64,000 nt of DNA from WHSW01 sp963851045 (GTDB taxonomy: Bacteria; Actinomycetota; Thermoleophilia; Solirubrobacterales; 70-9), in the NCBI GenBank assembly GCA_963851045.1, contig CAWKNC010000002.1:1612001-1676000 (forward strand), in the 5' to 3' direction. Positions 1 to 9,815 of this stretch are shown in pieces (the stretch's first letter is position 1; every line of letters starts with the position of its first letter). The notes under the pieces were generated by a model, which was not told the DNA's origin, ran no database searches, and saw only the letters and a list, made by a program, of their open reading frames with translations. The position numbers were made by a program, and so were the translations under genes.

Positions 1-373
1 CCGGCAGCGTCGCGACCGTAATCGCAACGGCGATAGCGGCACCTGCGATGGCGGCCCCTCGCAGGGGCCTGCCGGCGAGGCCGTCCAGGACGCGCCGTAG
101 GCGGCGCGGGCGCCCGAAGACGAGCCCGACGAGAACGCCAGCCTCGATCAGAAGGGACGCGATTAGCAGCCGCGCCTGCCCGTTGCGGAAGGCCTCAGCG
201 CGGTCGATCTCGGTCGCCGTGAAGTACTGGGTTTCGTCGACCGCGAACGGTTTCGGCGGGGCGTCACTCGGCGCCAGGAGCCAAAGCGCAAGCTCGGCGA
301 CCAAGATCATCGCCACGGCGGCCCCGCCGATCCGCATTGCGTTCGAGCGTGGCCAAAAGCCCGCCTCGCTCAT
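1..373 (-). CDS. M48-family (Ste24/CAAX protease-like) membrane metallopeptidase, N-terminal fragment
   Basis: The reading frame starts with ATG at 373 and runs off the left edge, leaving 124 residues. After a short cytoplasmic start there is a hydrophobic segment (about residues 13-32). Next comes the motif YFTATEIDRAEAFRNGQ, which resembles the N-terminal domain of actinobacterial M48 peptidases, where a Tyr-Phe-Thr/Ser stretch precedes an Arg/Ala-rich helix. A second hydrophobic helix and a basic loop (RPRRLRR) follow. The HExxH zinc motif lies outside the window, so the call rests on the N-terminal domain and topology only. It is divergent from the phosphoesterase gene at 415, with about 40 bases between starts. 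It could be another membrane protein. Confidence 0.6.
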   Translation of the reverse strand, partial: MSEAGFWPRSNAMRIGGAAVAMILVAELALWLLAPSDAPPKPFAVDETQYFTATEIDRAEAFRNGQARLLIASLLIEAGVLVGLVFGRPRRLRRVLDGLAGRPLRGAAIAGAAIAVAITVATLP

Positions 374-414
374 TGCTGCCTACGATAGTCCGCCCGGTGG
401 GTCCGGGGCTCTCG

Positions 415-1161
415 ATGCGCCTCGCTCTGATCAGCGACATCCACTCGAACCTGCCTGCGCTCGAGGCGGTCCTCGCCGACGTTGAGACGGCCGGCGTCGA
501 CCAGCTCTGGTGCCTGGGCGACGTCGTCGGCTACGGCGCACAACCCAACGAGTGCGCCGAGCTGGTGGCCGAACGCTGCGAGGTTTGCCTTGTCGGAAAC
601 CACGATCTCGCGGCTCTCGAGCAGCTCGACATCTCGACGTTTTCCCCCGCAGCGGCCAGCGCCGTGCGCTGGACCCGCGAGGAGATGAACGAAGCGACGC
701 ACGAGTTCCTCGCGAAACTGCAGCCGTCGGATGAGTCGCGCGACGTCGGCCTGTACCACGCGTCGCCCCGCGATCCGGTCTGGGAGTACGTCCTCTGGCC
801 GGATCAGGCCGCGCAGTGCATCCGCGCCCAGGCAAAGCGCGTGAGCTTCGTCGGTCACTCCCACGTGGCCCTCTTCTTCGCCCTCGCAGAGGAGGGCGCT
901 GGCGGCATCGAAGATGCGCGCGGGGCGCAGGCCGCGGCCGGAACCAGCCTCGACGTTCGGCGCGGGCGCTGGCTGGTGAACCCCGGCAGCGTCGGTCAGC
1001 CGCGTGACGGGGACCCTCGGGCCGCCTGGCTCGAGCTCGATACCGAGGCCTGGCAGGCGAGCTTTCACCGCGTCGTCTACGACATCGACCGCGCGGCTGA
1101 CGCAATTGTCGCCGCCGAGCTGCCCGAGCACCTCGCGCGGCGGCTATACGTGGGTCAGTGA
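415..1161 (+). CDS. Metallophosphoesterase (calcineurin-like, YfcE/MJ0936 type)
   Basis: A 248-residue cytoplasmic protein with the full dimetal phosphoesterase signature: SDIHSN (Asp8, His10), CLGDVVGYG (Asp36), GNHD (residues 61-64) and GHSH further on. The family hydrolyses phosphomono- or diesters with Mn or Ni, and the substrate here cannot be told. The start at 415 is preferred because the beta strand leading to SDIH begins there, as in related proteins. An upstream in-frame start at 337 would overlap the divergent protease gene and adds an unconserved tail. The next gene, a lipoprotein, starts 45 bases after the stop. Confidence 0.85.
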   Translation: MRLALISDIHSNLPALEAVLADVETAGVDQLWCLGDVVGYGAQPNECAELVAERCEVCLVGNHDLAALEQLDISTFSPAAASAVRWTREEMNEATHEFLAKLQPSDESRDVGLYHASPRDPVWEYVLWPDQAAQCIRAQAKRVSFVGHSHVALFFALAEEGAGGIEDARGAQAAAGTSLDVRRGRWLVNPGSVGQPRDGDPRAAWLELDTEAWQASFHRVVYDIDRAADAIVAAELPEHLARRLYVGQ

Positions 1162-1206
1162 GTCAGCTTGGTCGAGCGCAGTGGTTCAAGAACTAGACTC
1201 GCCGCG

Positions 1207-1755
1207 ATGCGCGGGGTCAACAAAATCAGCCTGCTCGCAGCCGTTTTCGCGGCCGCGCTCGCGATCGCGGGCTGCGGCTCCGGCGACGAGGGCACGATTC
1301 CGAGCGACCAATCGGACACATTGCTCAGCCTGCTCTCCTCCGTCCAGAACAGCGTTGAAACTGGCGACTGTGAACTGGCCCAGAAAACCGCGGAGGAACT
1401 CGTCGACACCGTGAACGGGTTGCCCGCCGATGTCGACAACGAGGTTCAGGGCGCCCTCACGAGAGCGTCGGAGCAACTCGTGAATCTCGCTCAGAACCCT
1501 GAGGAGTGCGTCGACGAGAACGCCTCCGGACCCGAGGGCGTCGAGACCACCGACACCACGGACACAACGGCTACGGAGTCGACAACCACTCTCGAGGAGA
1601 CGACGACACCGGACGAGTCGACCACCACGGAAGAGGAACAGCCCCCAGCGCCGGAGGAGGACTCAGAGCCGGCCTCCCCCGGCGGCGGCAACGGTGGCCA
1701 GCCAGGTGGCGCAACCCCGAGCGGCGGCCTCGAGCCCCCGGACGGCGGCGGATGA
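1207..1755 (+). CDS. Secreted lipoprotein of unknown function, low-complexity tail
   Basis: A 182-residue protein with a lipoprotein signal peptide: a hydrophobic stretch ending in LAIAGC, so the Cys at about residue 21 would be lipidated. The first half (about 30-105) is an acidic helical region with two Cys (GDCELAQ and PEECVDE). The second half is a Thr/Glu/Ser-rich then Pro/Gly-rich tail typical of a wall-spanning linker. The ATG at 1207 is chosen over an upstream TTG at 1168 because it places the signal peptide at the N-terminus. Its stop overlaps the kinase start by 4 bases (ATGA), so the two are probably co-translated. The lipoprotein may be a sensor or substrate partner of that kinase (inference). 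Confidence 0.75.
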   Translation: MRGVNKISLLAAVFAAALAIAGCGSGDEGTIPSDQSDTLLSLLSSVQNSVETGDCELAQKTAEELVDTVNGLPADVDNEVQGALTRASEQLVNLAQNPEECVDENASGPEGVETTDTTDTTATESTTTLEETTTPDESTTTEEEQPPAPEEDSEPASPGGGNGGQPGGATPSGGLEPPDGGG

Positions 1756-3074
1756 ACTCGACGATCTCCGATCGCTACGAGCTCGGCGACCGCCTGGGCT
1801 CAGGTGGAATGTCGACCGTCTACCGCGCGACCGACCGTGTGCTCGAGCGCACGGTCGCGGTGAAGATCCTCGCCGAGCACCTCTCCGACGACGACAAGTT
1901 CGTTGCGCGCTTTCGCCGCGAGGCGCTCGCGGTCGCGAAGCTGATCCACCCGAACATCGTTCAGGTCTACGACACGGGCGTCGACACTGACCGCCACTAC
2001 ATCGTCATGGAGTACGTCGAGGGCAAGTCGGCCGCGCAGCTGCTGCAGACGCGCGGACGGCTCGGGTCGGACTCTGCGGTCGAGATCGGCATCCAGTCGT
2101 GCGCCGGCCTCGAGTACGCCCACCGCCAGGGGATCATCCACCGGGACGTCAAGCCCGGGAATCTGATGGTTATCGGCGGTCCGGCGGGTCGTGGACGCCG
2201 TCGGGACTCGTCGGCTCACGAGCCCCCGACCGGTGAGATGACGGTCAAGCTCACGGACTTCGGCATCGCTCGCGCCAGCGCTCAGACGCGGCTTACGCAG
2301 GTTGGATCGGTTGTCGGCACAGCTGCATATCTCGCCCCGGAGCAGGCTCGAGGCGAGGAGGCCACCCCGGCGGCCGACGTCTACGCGCTCGGGGTCGTCC
2401 TCTACCAGCTGCTGACCGGACGTCTGCCGTGGGAGGGTTCGACCCTCGCCGAACTCGCGATCCGCCGCGAGAACGAGCGTCCGCTGCCGCCTACCTCGTA
2501 TGACCCCGACGTCCCCGAGACGCTCTCCGCGGCTGTGCTGCGCTCCCTCGAGGGCGAGGCCGCCAACCGTTACTCGTCCGCACGCGAGCTCTCGCGCGCC
2601 CTCCAGGCCGGCCTTGCCGGTCGCGAGCCGCCCGAGCCCGAGGACGAGATGCCGACCAACATGATGACCCCGGAGGACCGCACCGAGGCCACCCGGCGCA
2701 TGGAGCCGGACCCTGCGACACCCGTCGCTCCGGTTCCGGTCGCGCCACGCCGCCGCGCAGCCGCGCAGCCGCGCCAGGTTGCTACGCCTGCGCCGCGCGC
2801 GGCGGGCCGTCCACAGCGCTCGGGGTTCAGCCGCTTCGCCCGGGCGGTCGGCATCCTCGTGCTGATCGCCGTGCTTGCCGCGGTCATCGCCGGCGCCGTG
2901 CTCCTGATCGACCGATGCCGGTCAGTCGACCGACATCGGTCAGACGATCAAGGACAACATCGGCGACCAGATTCAGGCGATCGAGGACCTGATCAGTCAG
3001 AACACTCAGTGACCGGCGCCGCGTCCGGGCGAGCATCCCAGGGGGCAGCGCCGTCCAGGACCTCAGTGCGGTAG
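1752..3074 (+). CDS. Membrane-anchored Ser/Thr protein kinase (PknB family), likely frameshifted near C-terminus
   Basis: A Hanks-type kinase: glycine loop LGSGGMSTVY (15-24), catalytic Lys38, HRDVKPGN (130-137), DFG (169-171) and APEQARGE. A Pro/Ala-rich juxtamembrane linker leads to one transmembrane helix (about 375-396). There are no PASTA repeats outside. A basic insert of about 22 residues sits between the catalytic loop and the DFG strand. Downstream of the helix the open frame turns into improbable Arg/His/Asp-rich sequence. The neighbouring frame instead encodes a normal-looking short tail (TDIGQTIKDNIGDQ...) that stops at 3012. A one-base frame change near 2905-2925 is therefore likely, and the true end is probably 3012. 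That would cut the overlap with the convergent tgt gene from 82 to 20 bases. Confidence 0.88.
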   Translation: MNSTISDRYELGDRLGSGGMSTVYRATDRVLERTVAVKILAEHLSDDDKFVARFRREALAVAKLIHPNIVQVYDTGVDTDRHYIVMEYVEGKSAAQLLQTRGRLGSDSAVEIGIQSCAGLEYAHRQGIIHRDVKPGNLMVIGGPAGRGRRRDSSAHEPPTGEMTVKLTDFGIARASAQTRLTQVGSVVGTAAYLAPEQARGEEATPAADVYALGVVLYQLLTGRLPWEGSTLAELAIRRENERPLPPTSYDPDVPETLSAAVLRSLEGEAANRYSSARELSRALQAGLAGREPPEPEDEMPTNMMTPEDRTEATRRMEPDPATPVAPVPVAPRRRAAAQPRQVATPAPRAAGRPQRSGFSRFARAVGILVLIAVLAAVIAGAVLLIDRCRSVDRHRSDDQGQHRRPDSGDRGPDQSEHSVTGAASGRASQGAAPSRTSVR

Positions 3075-4234
3075 CTGGCAAACGATCCCGCCGTGATCGC
3101 CTCGCGCGCGCCCCGCACGAGGCTGTTGAGGAAGTGAAGGTTGTGTGTTGTCAGTAGCCTCGCCGCGGTGGGGGGCTCCGCCTTCGTCAGGTAGTGCAGG
3201 TAGGCCCGCGTGTGGCCTGCCAGGCAGGTCGCACACTCACACCCATCGACCAGCGGCGCGGTGTCCAGGGCGTGGACGGCTCGTCCGAGATCGAAACGAA
3301 ACCGGGTTTCGGGCAGATTTGCGAGGGCCATCCCGTGGCGGGCGAGGCGCGTCGGCACGGCGCAGTCGAAGACGTCGATCCCGAGGGCGATGCCGGCAAG
3401 CAGATCATCAGGCTCGCCGATCCCGAGCAGGTGCTTGGGCGCATCGACCGGGAGCTTCGGAACCGTCATCTCGAGGACCCCGTACATCTCCGGCTTGTCG
3501 CGGCCGAGCGTGCCACCGATCGCAATTCCATCCACGCCCGCGGCGGAGACGTACTCGGCCGACTCGTGGCGCAGGTCCTCATGGGTGCCGCCCTGAACGA
3601 TGCCGAAGACGGCCTGGTCGGCAGGGCCGTTCTCGGTGTGCCACTCGAGGCAGCGGTCGAGCCAGCGGTGCGTCCGCGCGGTCGAGTTCGCCGTGTAGTC
3701 GCGGTTGGCGTGAAAGGGGGTGCACTCATCGAAGACCAGGGCGATGTTCGAGCCGAGCGCTGCCTGGACCCCCATCGACTCCTCCGGGCCCATGAATCGC
3801 TTCGAGCCGTCGAGATAGGAGCGAAACGCCACGCCACGCTCTGAGATTTCAACGACCCCGTCCGACGACCCCGAGCCGCCGCGGCGGCCCTTGATCTCGT
3901 CGGCGACGTTGCCGTGAGCCAGCGAGAACACCTGGAAGCCGCCGGAATCGGTGATGATCGCGCGCTCCCACCCCATGAACTTGTGCAGCCCGCCCAGCTC
4001 GGCAATCCGCTCGGCCCCCGGTGTGATGAAGAGGTGGAAGGTGTTGCCGAGGACGAGCTCGAAGCCGAGAGCCGCAACGTCGGCGAAGCTCAGCGTGCGA
4101 ACGGCGCCCTTGGTGGCAAGCGGAATGAACGCCGGCGTCTCCACGTGACCCGACGACGTGAGGAGCCGCCCGGTGCGGGCGGCTCCGTCACGCGCGGATA
4201 TCTCGAACTGCAGGCGGCCGGGGTCGTCACGCAC
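2993..4234 (-). CDS. tgt: Queuine/preQ1 tRNA-guanine transglycosylase
   Basis: A 413-residue TIM-barrel enzyme that exchanges guanine 34 of tRNAs with GUN anticodons for preQ1 (or queuine). Visible signatures are ITDSGGFQVF (Asp96, base-contact/acid residue), GIVQGG, FDCAVPTR with nucleophile Asp290, and the structural zinc site CECATC (Cys332, 334, 337) plus His364. Length matches bacterial Tgt. The start is a GTG at 4234. A short Gly/Ser/Arg insert (about 116-126) follows the first catalytic motif. No queuosine biosynthesis genes (queA, queC-F) are in the window. It is convergent with the kinase gene. Confidence 0.95.
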   Translation of the reverse strand: MRDDPGRLQFEISARDGAARTGRLLTSSGHVETPAFIPLATKGAVRTLSFADVAALGFELVLGNTFHLFITPGAERIAELGGLHKFMGWERAIITDSGGFQVFSLAHGNVADEIKGRRGGSGSSDGVVEISERGVAFRSYLDGSKRFMGPEESMGVQAALGSNIALVFDECTPFHANRDYTANSTARTHRWLDRCLEWHTENGPADQAVFGIVQGGTHEDLRHESAEYVSAAGVDGIAIGGTLGRDKPEMYGVLEMTVPKLPVDAPKHLLGIGEPDDLLAGIALGIDVFDCAVPTRLARHGMALANLPETRFRFDLGRAVHALDTAPLVDGCECATCLAGHTRAYLHYLTKAEPPTAARLLTTHNLHFLNSLVRGAREAITAGSFASYRTEVLDGAAPWDARPDAAPVTECSD

Positions 4235-4255
4235 GCCCCCAGCGTAGGGCCGCGG

Positions 4256-4741
4256 TTACGCCTCGATCGTTTCGGGCGCCGCGCCGTTGCCGTTCACGTG
4301 CTCGCCACCTCGGATCTCGATCCGGTGCGGCTTTCGCTCCGCCGGCTTTGGGATCCTCACCTCAAGGACGCCATTGTCGAAGTGAGCGTCCACCCCGTTG
4401 GGCTCGGTGCCCTCCGGCAGTGTCAGCGATCGCGCGAAGCGGCCGGAGGCTCGCTCGACGCGGTAGTAGCCCTCGGTGTTCTGCTCGTGCTCTGCCATCC
4501 GCTCGCCACTGATCGTCAGCGCCCCGTCTTTGACCTCAATCTCGACGTCCTCACGCTTCATCCCGGGGAGATCGGCGCGCAGGACGAGGTGGTCCTCGGT
4601 CTCGAGGAGGTCCATCGCGGGGACCCAGCGCCGCGCGCGGGTGGGCGAAGCGCTCCCGCCGAAAAAGGCGTCGAAGACCCGATTGACCTCAGACTGAAGC
4701 GAGTCGACCTCGCGGCCGGGCTCCCAACGTACAAGTGCCAT
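4256..4741 (-). CDS. Hsp20/alpha-crystallin small heat-shock protein
   Basis: A 161-residue ATP-independent chaperone that holds unfolding proteins. It begins MALVRWEPGREVD as in many bacterial Hsp20s, then has the alpha-crystallin domain with the strand signatures LVLRADLPGM and ALTISGER, and LEVRIPKP near the end. A strong Shine-Dalgarno (GGAGGAG, read on the minus strand) precedes ATG 4741. It has its own promoter-like sequence upstream, so it is probably transcribed separately from the glycolytic operon that ends 92 bases upstream. The tgt start lies 21 bases beyond its stop. Confidence 0.93.
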   Translation of the reverse strand: MALVRWEPGREVDSLQSEVNRVFDAFFGGSASPTRARRWVPAMDLLETEDHLVLRADLPGMKREDVEIEVKDGALTISGERMAEHEQNTEGYYRVERASGRFARSLTLPEGTEPNGVDAHFDNGVLEVRIPKPAERKPHRIEIRGGEHVNGNGAAPETIEA

Positions 4742-4786
4742 TTCAGACTCCTCCTACTTCGAGAGTTGTACGAAAACCTAAGTCGA

Positions 4787-4816
4787 GTTGTAGCAGATCT
4801 TTAGACCACTCGTCAA
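4787..4816 (-). promoter_or_regulatory. Promoter of hsp20 (vegetative-type)
   Basis: On the minus strand TTGACG (4811-4816) and TACAAC (4787-4792) are spaced by 18 bases, giving a transcript start near 4780 and a leader of about 40 nt. The octamer GAGTTGTA (plus-strand reading) covers the -10 and recurs 22 bases away at 4763-4770 in the leader, where it could serve as an operator. It does not match the classic HAIR or CIRCE sequence. Confidence 0.5.
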
Positions 4817-4832
4817 CGCAGATTTCGTTCTG

Positions 4833-6375
4833 TCAGCCGATCAGCGACCGCCCCGTCATCGCCTCCGGCTGATCGATCCCCAGCAGCGCCAGCGCTGTTG
4901 GCGCAACGTCGGCGAGGATGCCGCCGTCCGCGAGCTCGACCGCCGAGTCGGTGACGATGAACGGGACCGGGTTCAGCGAGTGGGCGGTGTTCGGCGAGCC
5001 GTCGGGCTCGAGCATCTGCTCAGCGTTGCCGTGGTCGGCGGTGACGATGCACGCGCCGCCCGCCTCGTGAACGCAAGCGACGACCTCGCCCAGGCAGGCG
5101 TCGACGGCCTCGATCGCTGTGACCGCGGCCGGGATGCTGCCGGTGTGGCCGACCATGTCGGGGTTGGCGAAGTTGATGATCCCGAAGCGGTAGTCGCCAT
5201 CGCGCCAGCGCGAGGTGAAGGCCTCGGCAGCGGCGGCCGCGCTCATCTCGGGCTTGTGGTCGTAGGTGGGCACGTCGCGCGGTGAGTCCACGAGGGCGCG
5301 CTCCTCGCCCTCCCACTCCGCCTCACGGCCACCGTTGAAGAAGTAGGTGACGTGCGCGTACTTCTCGGTCTCGGCCACGTGAAGCTGGCGTGCTCCGGCC
5401 TCGGCCAGCACCGCCGCGATCGTCGTCTGCGGCTCGCGGGGCGCGAAGGCGACCGGGTACTCCCACTCAGCGCGGTACTGCGTGAGCGTCGTGAGCTCGA
5501 TATCGGGGGCCGCGCCGCGATTGAACTCATCGAAGTCGCGCTCGGCAAGCGCCTGGACGAGCTGGCGGGCGCGGTCGGGCCGGAAGTTGAAGTGGATGAC
5601 CACGTCGCCGTCGGCGACGCCGTCGTAATCGCCGATCACCGTCGGGCGGATGAACTCGTCGGTTTCCTCGCGCTCGCTTGCGGCGGCGACGGCCTCCGCT
5701 GCGCTGGCCGCCTCGAGACCGGCGCCGTGGACGATCGCGTCATAGGCAAGCTTCGTCCGCTCCCACCGGCGATCACGATCCATCCCGTAATAGCGGCCGC
5801 CGACCGTGCCGACCCGGCCCGCATGGCGCAGCCATCTCTCGAGCTCCTCGATGTAGCCGGACGCCGAGGTTGGCAGCGTGTCGCGTCCATCGGTGAGCGC
5901 ATGCACGACGAGGTCGGGGACGCCCTCCTGCGCGGCAAGCTCGATCAGCGCCTCGATGTGGGTCCAGCCCGAGTGCACGCCGCCATCGGAGACCAGGCCC
6001 ACCAGGTGCAGACGCCCGCGCGGGCTGGTACGGGCGGCCTCGCACGCCGCGACCAGCGCCTCGTTGTCGAAGATGGTGCCGTCGGCGACGGCGTCGTCGA
6101 TCCGCGCGAGATCCTGCTTGACGATCGCCCCGGCCCCGAGATTCATGTGGCCGACCTCTGAGTTGCCCATCTGGCCGTCCGGGAGTCCGACGTCCGCGCC
6201 GCCGGCTGACAGCGTGCTGCGCGGATACGAGCTCCACAGGCCGTCGAAGACGGGCGTGTCGGCCTGGCTCGACGGCGTTGCCTGGTCCGGCGGCGGCAAG
6301 GCCCCAGCCGTCGAGGATGATCAAAGCCAGCGACCCGACCGGGACGCGATCCGGTCCCTCGGGTAGCTCGCTCAT
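4833..6375 (-). CDS. gpmI: 2,3-bisphosphoglycerate-independent phosphoglycerate mutase, frameshifted near N-terminus
   Basis: A two-Mn enzyme converting 3-phosphoglycerate to 2-phosphoglycerate. The true start is ATG 6375, which overlaps the tpiA stop by 4 bases and leads into ALIILDGWGL (metal-binding Asp). After GPGNAVE the frame is lost. The rest of the protein, including the catalytic Ser in QMGNSEVGHMN, continues in another frame to 4833. Removing one base of the CC at about 6266-6267 (plus-strand GG) restores a standard sequence reading ...NAVEQADTPVFDG. The downstream part alone is open from a TTG at 6299. Either the gene is broken or the base call is wrong. Given its place in the glycolytic operon, an error is more likely. 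Confidence 0.9.
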
Positions 6376-7119
6376 GCCGCTCGGCAGATCGCGAGGAAAT
6401 CCTCGGGGTCGAGAGCTGCGCCGCCGACCAACCCCCCATCGACGTTCTCGAGGGCGAAGAGCTCAGCCGCGTTGGCCGGCTTGACCGAGCCGCCGTAGAG
6501 GATCCGGACGGCGTTGGCGGCGTCGGCGTCGCGCTTGGCAACCAGGCCGCGGATGAACGCGCAGGCGTCGTCGGCCTGCTCGGGAGTCGCGGTGCGCCCG
6601 GTGCCGATCGCCCAGATCGGCTCGTAGGCGATAACAACGCGGCCCAGGTCGGCGTCGGCCACCTCGGCGAGGTCGGCGCTGATCTGGCGCTCGAGCACCG
6701 CCTCGGTCTCGCCTCCGTCGCGCTCGGCCTCGGTCTCGCCGCAGCACAGCAGCGCGCGCAGGCCGGCATCGAGCAGGGCCGGGACCTTTTTCGCGAGCGC
6801 CTCGTCGGTCTCGCCGAACAGCTGGCGGCGTTCCGAGTGGCCGATCACCGCCCCCCCAACACCGAGATCGGCCAGCATCGGGATTGACACCTCACCCGTG
6901 AACGCACCCGATTGCGCGGAGTAGACGTTCTGAGCGAGCACCTCGACAGGAGAGCGGCGCGTGCGATCGACGAGCGTTGCAAGCGCCGTGAACGCCGGGC
7001 AGAGCGCGACGTCCACCGCCTCGAAGTCCCCAACGGAGCCGATGAACCGCTCGACGAAATCCTCGGCCTCGTCGATCGTCTTGTTCATCTTCCAGTTCGC
7101 CGCGACGAACGGTCGGCGA

Positions 7120-7127
<8 letters not shown>
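6372..7127 (-). CDS. tpiA: Triosephosphate isomerase
   Basis: A 251-residue TIM barrel interconverting dihydroxyacetone phosphate and glyceraldehyde 3-phosphate. Catalytic residues are all present: NWKMNK (Lys13), IGHSERR (His97) and AYEPIWAIGTG (Glu169). The phosphate-binding LYGGSVKPAN follows. It is the third gene of gap-pgk-tpiA-gpmI: it overlaps the pgk stop by 8 bases and the gpmI start by 4, so translation is probably coupled. Confidence 0.97.
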
Positions 7128-8316
<1,189 letters not shown>

Positions 8317-8365
8317 CAGCTGGGTGGTCTCAACGCCGCAGCTTCGCCTCGCTTCGCGATCGCGC

Positions 8366-9391
8366 TCAAGCGGCTGCGCGCGCGGGCTCGAGCACCTTCG
8401 CCGCGAGCTCGACGACGCGGTTGGAGTAGCCCCACTCGTTGTCATACCAGGAGAACACCTTCACGAAGCTGCCCTCCATCACGATCGTCTGCTCCGAGTC
8501 GAAGATCGACGAGTGCGGATCCTTGACGATGTCCGTCGAGACGATCGGGTCCTCCGTGTAGGCGAGGATTCCGGCAAGCGGGCCGGAAGCCGCCTCCTCG
8601 ATGGCGGAGTTGATCTCCTCGACCGTCGTGTCGCGCGACGCCTGAAAGGTGAGGTCGACCACCGATCCGGTGGCAACTGGGGCGCGTACGGCCATGCCGC
8701 TGAGCTTGCCGTTGAGCTCCGGCAGGACCAGACCGACGGCCTTGGCCGCACCCGTCGAGGCCGGGATCAGGTTGAGCGCCGCGGCGCGGGCGCGACGCAG
8801 GTCCTTGTGGGGCATGTCCTGGAGGCGCTGATCGGCCGTGTAGGCGTGGATCGTGGTCATCAGCCCGCGTTCGATGCCGACCGAGTCGTTGAGCACCTTC
8901 GCCACCGGCGCCAGGCAGTTCGTCGTGCAGGACGCGTTGGAGATGATGTTGTGTGCGTCAGGGTCGTAATCGGAGTCGAAGTTGACGCCGAGCGCGACGG
9001 TCACGTCCGGATCGGTCGCGGGCGCGGAGATGATCACCTTCTGCGCGCCGGCCGCAAGGTGCTTCGCAGCGTCGTCGCGCTTCGTGAACAGGCCCGTGGA
9101 CTCGATGACGACATCCGCCCCGATCTCGCCCCAGGGCAGATCGGCGGGATCGCGCTCTGAGAGCACCTTGATTTCCCGGCCGTCGACCACGATGCCGTCG
9201 TCGGTCGCCTCCACCTCTCCGGGGAAGCGCCCGAGGATCGAGTCGTACTTGAGCAGGTGAGCGAGCGTCGCCGCATCGGTGAGGTCATTGACCGCGAGGA
9301 ACTCGAGCTCGGCGTCCGCTTCGTAGGCAGCGCGAAACAGGTTGCGCCCGATCCTTCCGAAGCCATTGATTCCGACCTTCACCTTCGCCAT
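8366..9391 (-). CDS. gap: Glyceraldehyde-3-phosphate dehydrogenase, type I
   Basis: A 341-residue enzyme oxidising glyceraldehyde 3-phosphate with NAD. It has the Rossmann start VGINGFGRIGRN, the active site SNASCTTNCL with Cys155, and the catalytic His182 in TTIHAYTADQ. The NAD-favouring residues of the ASTGAAKAVG and NEWGYSNR segments are present. It has a good Shine-Dalgarno (GAGGGAG) before ATG 9391. It is the first gene of the glycolytic operon gap-pgk-tpiA-gpmI. No CggR-type regulator gene is next to it. Confidence 0.97.
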   Translation of the reverse strand: MAKVKVGINGFGRIGRNLFRAAYEADAELEFLAVNDLTDAATLAHLLKYDSILGRFPGEVEATDDGIVVDGREIKVLSERDPADLPWGEIGADVVIESTGLFTKRDDAAKHLAAGAQKVIISAPATDPDVTVALGVNFDSDYDPDAHNIISNASCTTNCLAPVAKVLNDSVGIERGLMTTIHAYTADQRLQDMPHKDLRRARAAALNLIPASTGAAKAVGLVLPELNGKLSGMAVRAPVATGSVVDLTFQASRDTTVEEINSAIEEAASGPLAGILAYTEDPIVSTDIVKDPHSSIFDSEQTIVMEGSFVKVFSWYDNEWGYSNRVVELAAKVLEPARAAA

Positions 9392-9427
9392 CGATTCTCC
9401 CTCGCTTGCTCGTCTGATTGACGGTTC

Positions 9428-9790
9428 TTAGTCTGATCCCACGGCGATCTCGATGCGGTTTCCGTCCGGATCGAGCAGGTACGCCGAGTAGTAGCTCGCA
9501 CCGTACTCAGGCCGCTGGCCCGGCGCGCCGTCGTCGGTGCCGCCCTCGCGGATACCACCCTCCCAGGCGCCCTTGACCCCCGGGATGCCGCTCGACATGA
9601 GACAGATATGCCCGGTTCCAGCCCGGCCGCCCTGGCGCGCCGATGCGAAGAACACCGGGCGCACGATCCCCCATGCGATCGAGTCCGAACTCTCGGCATG
9701 GCGGCGCCAGCCGAGGGAGCCGAGAACGGCATCATAAAAACGCCCGCTCGCTTCGATGTCGGTCACACCGACTGAGACATGGTGGATCAA
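9428..9790 (-). CDS. VOC-superfamily (glyoxalase-like) protein
   Basis: A 120-residue protein of the vicinal oxygen chelate fold: IHHVSVGVTDIEASGRFYDA at the start and YLLDPDGNRIEIA at the end, the usual paired metal-site regions (His near the start, Glu at the end). Members are glyoxalase I, dioxygenases or resistance proteins, and the substrate is not evident. The TTG at 9790 is chosen because GGAAGGAG lies 5 bases upstream and the fold begins at once. The open frame continues to 9859 but that would overlap the upstream permease gene. It sits between gap and the ABC transporter. Confidence 0.8.
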   Translation of the reverse strand: MIHHVSVGVTDIEASGRFYDAVLGSLGWRRHAESSDSIAWGIVRPVFFASARQGGRAGTGHICLMSSGIPGVKGAWEGGIREGGTDDGAPGQRPEYGASYYSAYLLDPDGNRIEIAVGSD

Positions 9791-9815
9791 GAGACTCCTT
9801 CCCTGGGTCGAGTGA

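Noticed and set aside
4763..4792. HAIR (HspR) or CIRCE (HrcA) operator before hsp20
   Set aside because: The repeats are direct, not inverted, and do not match CTTGAGT-type or TTAGCACTC-type arms.
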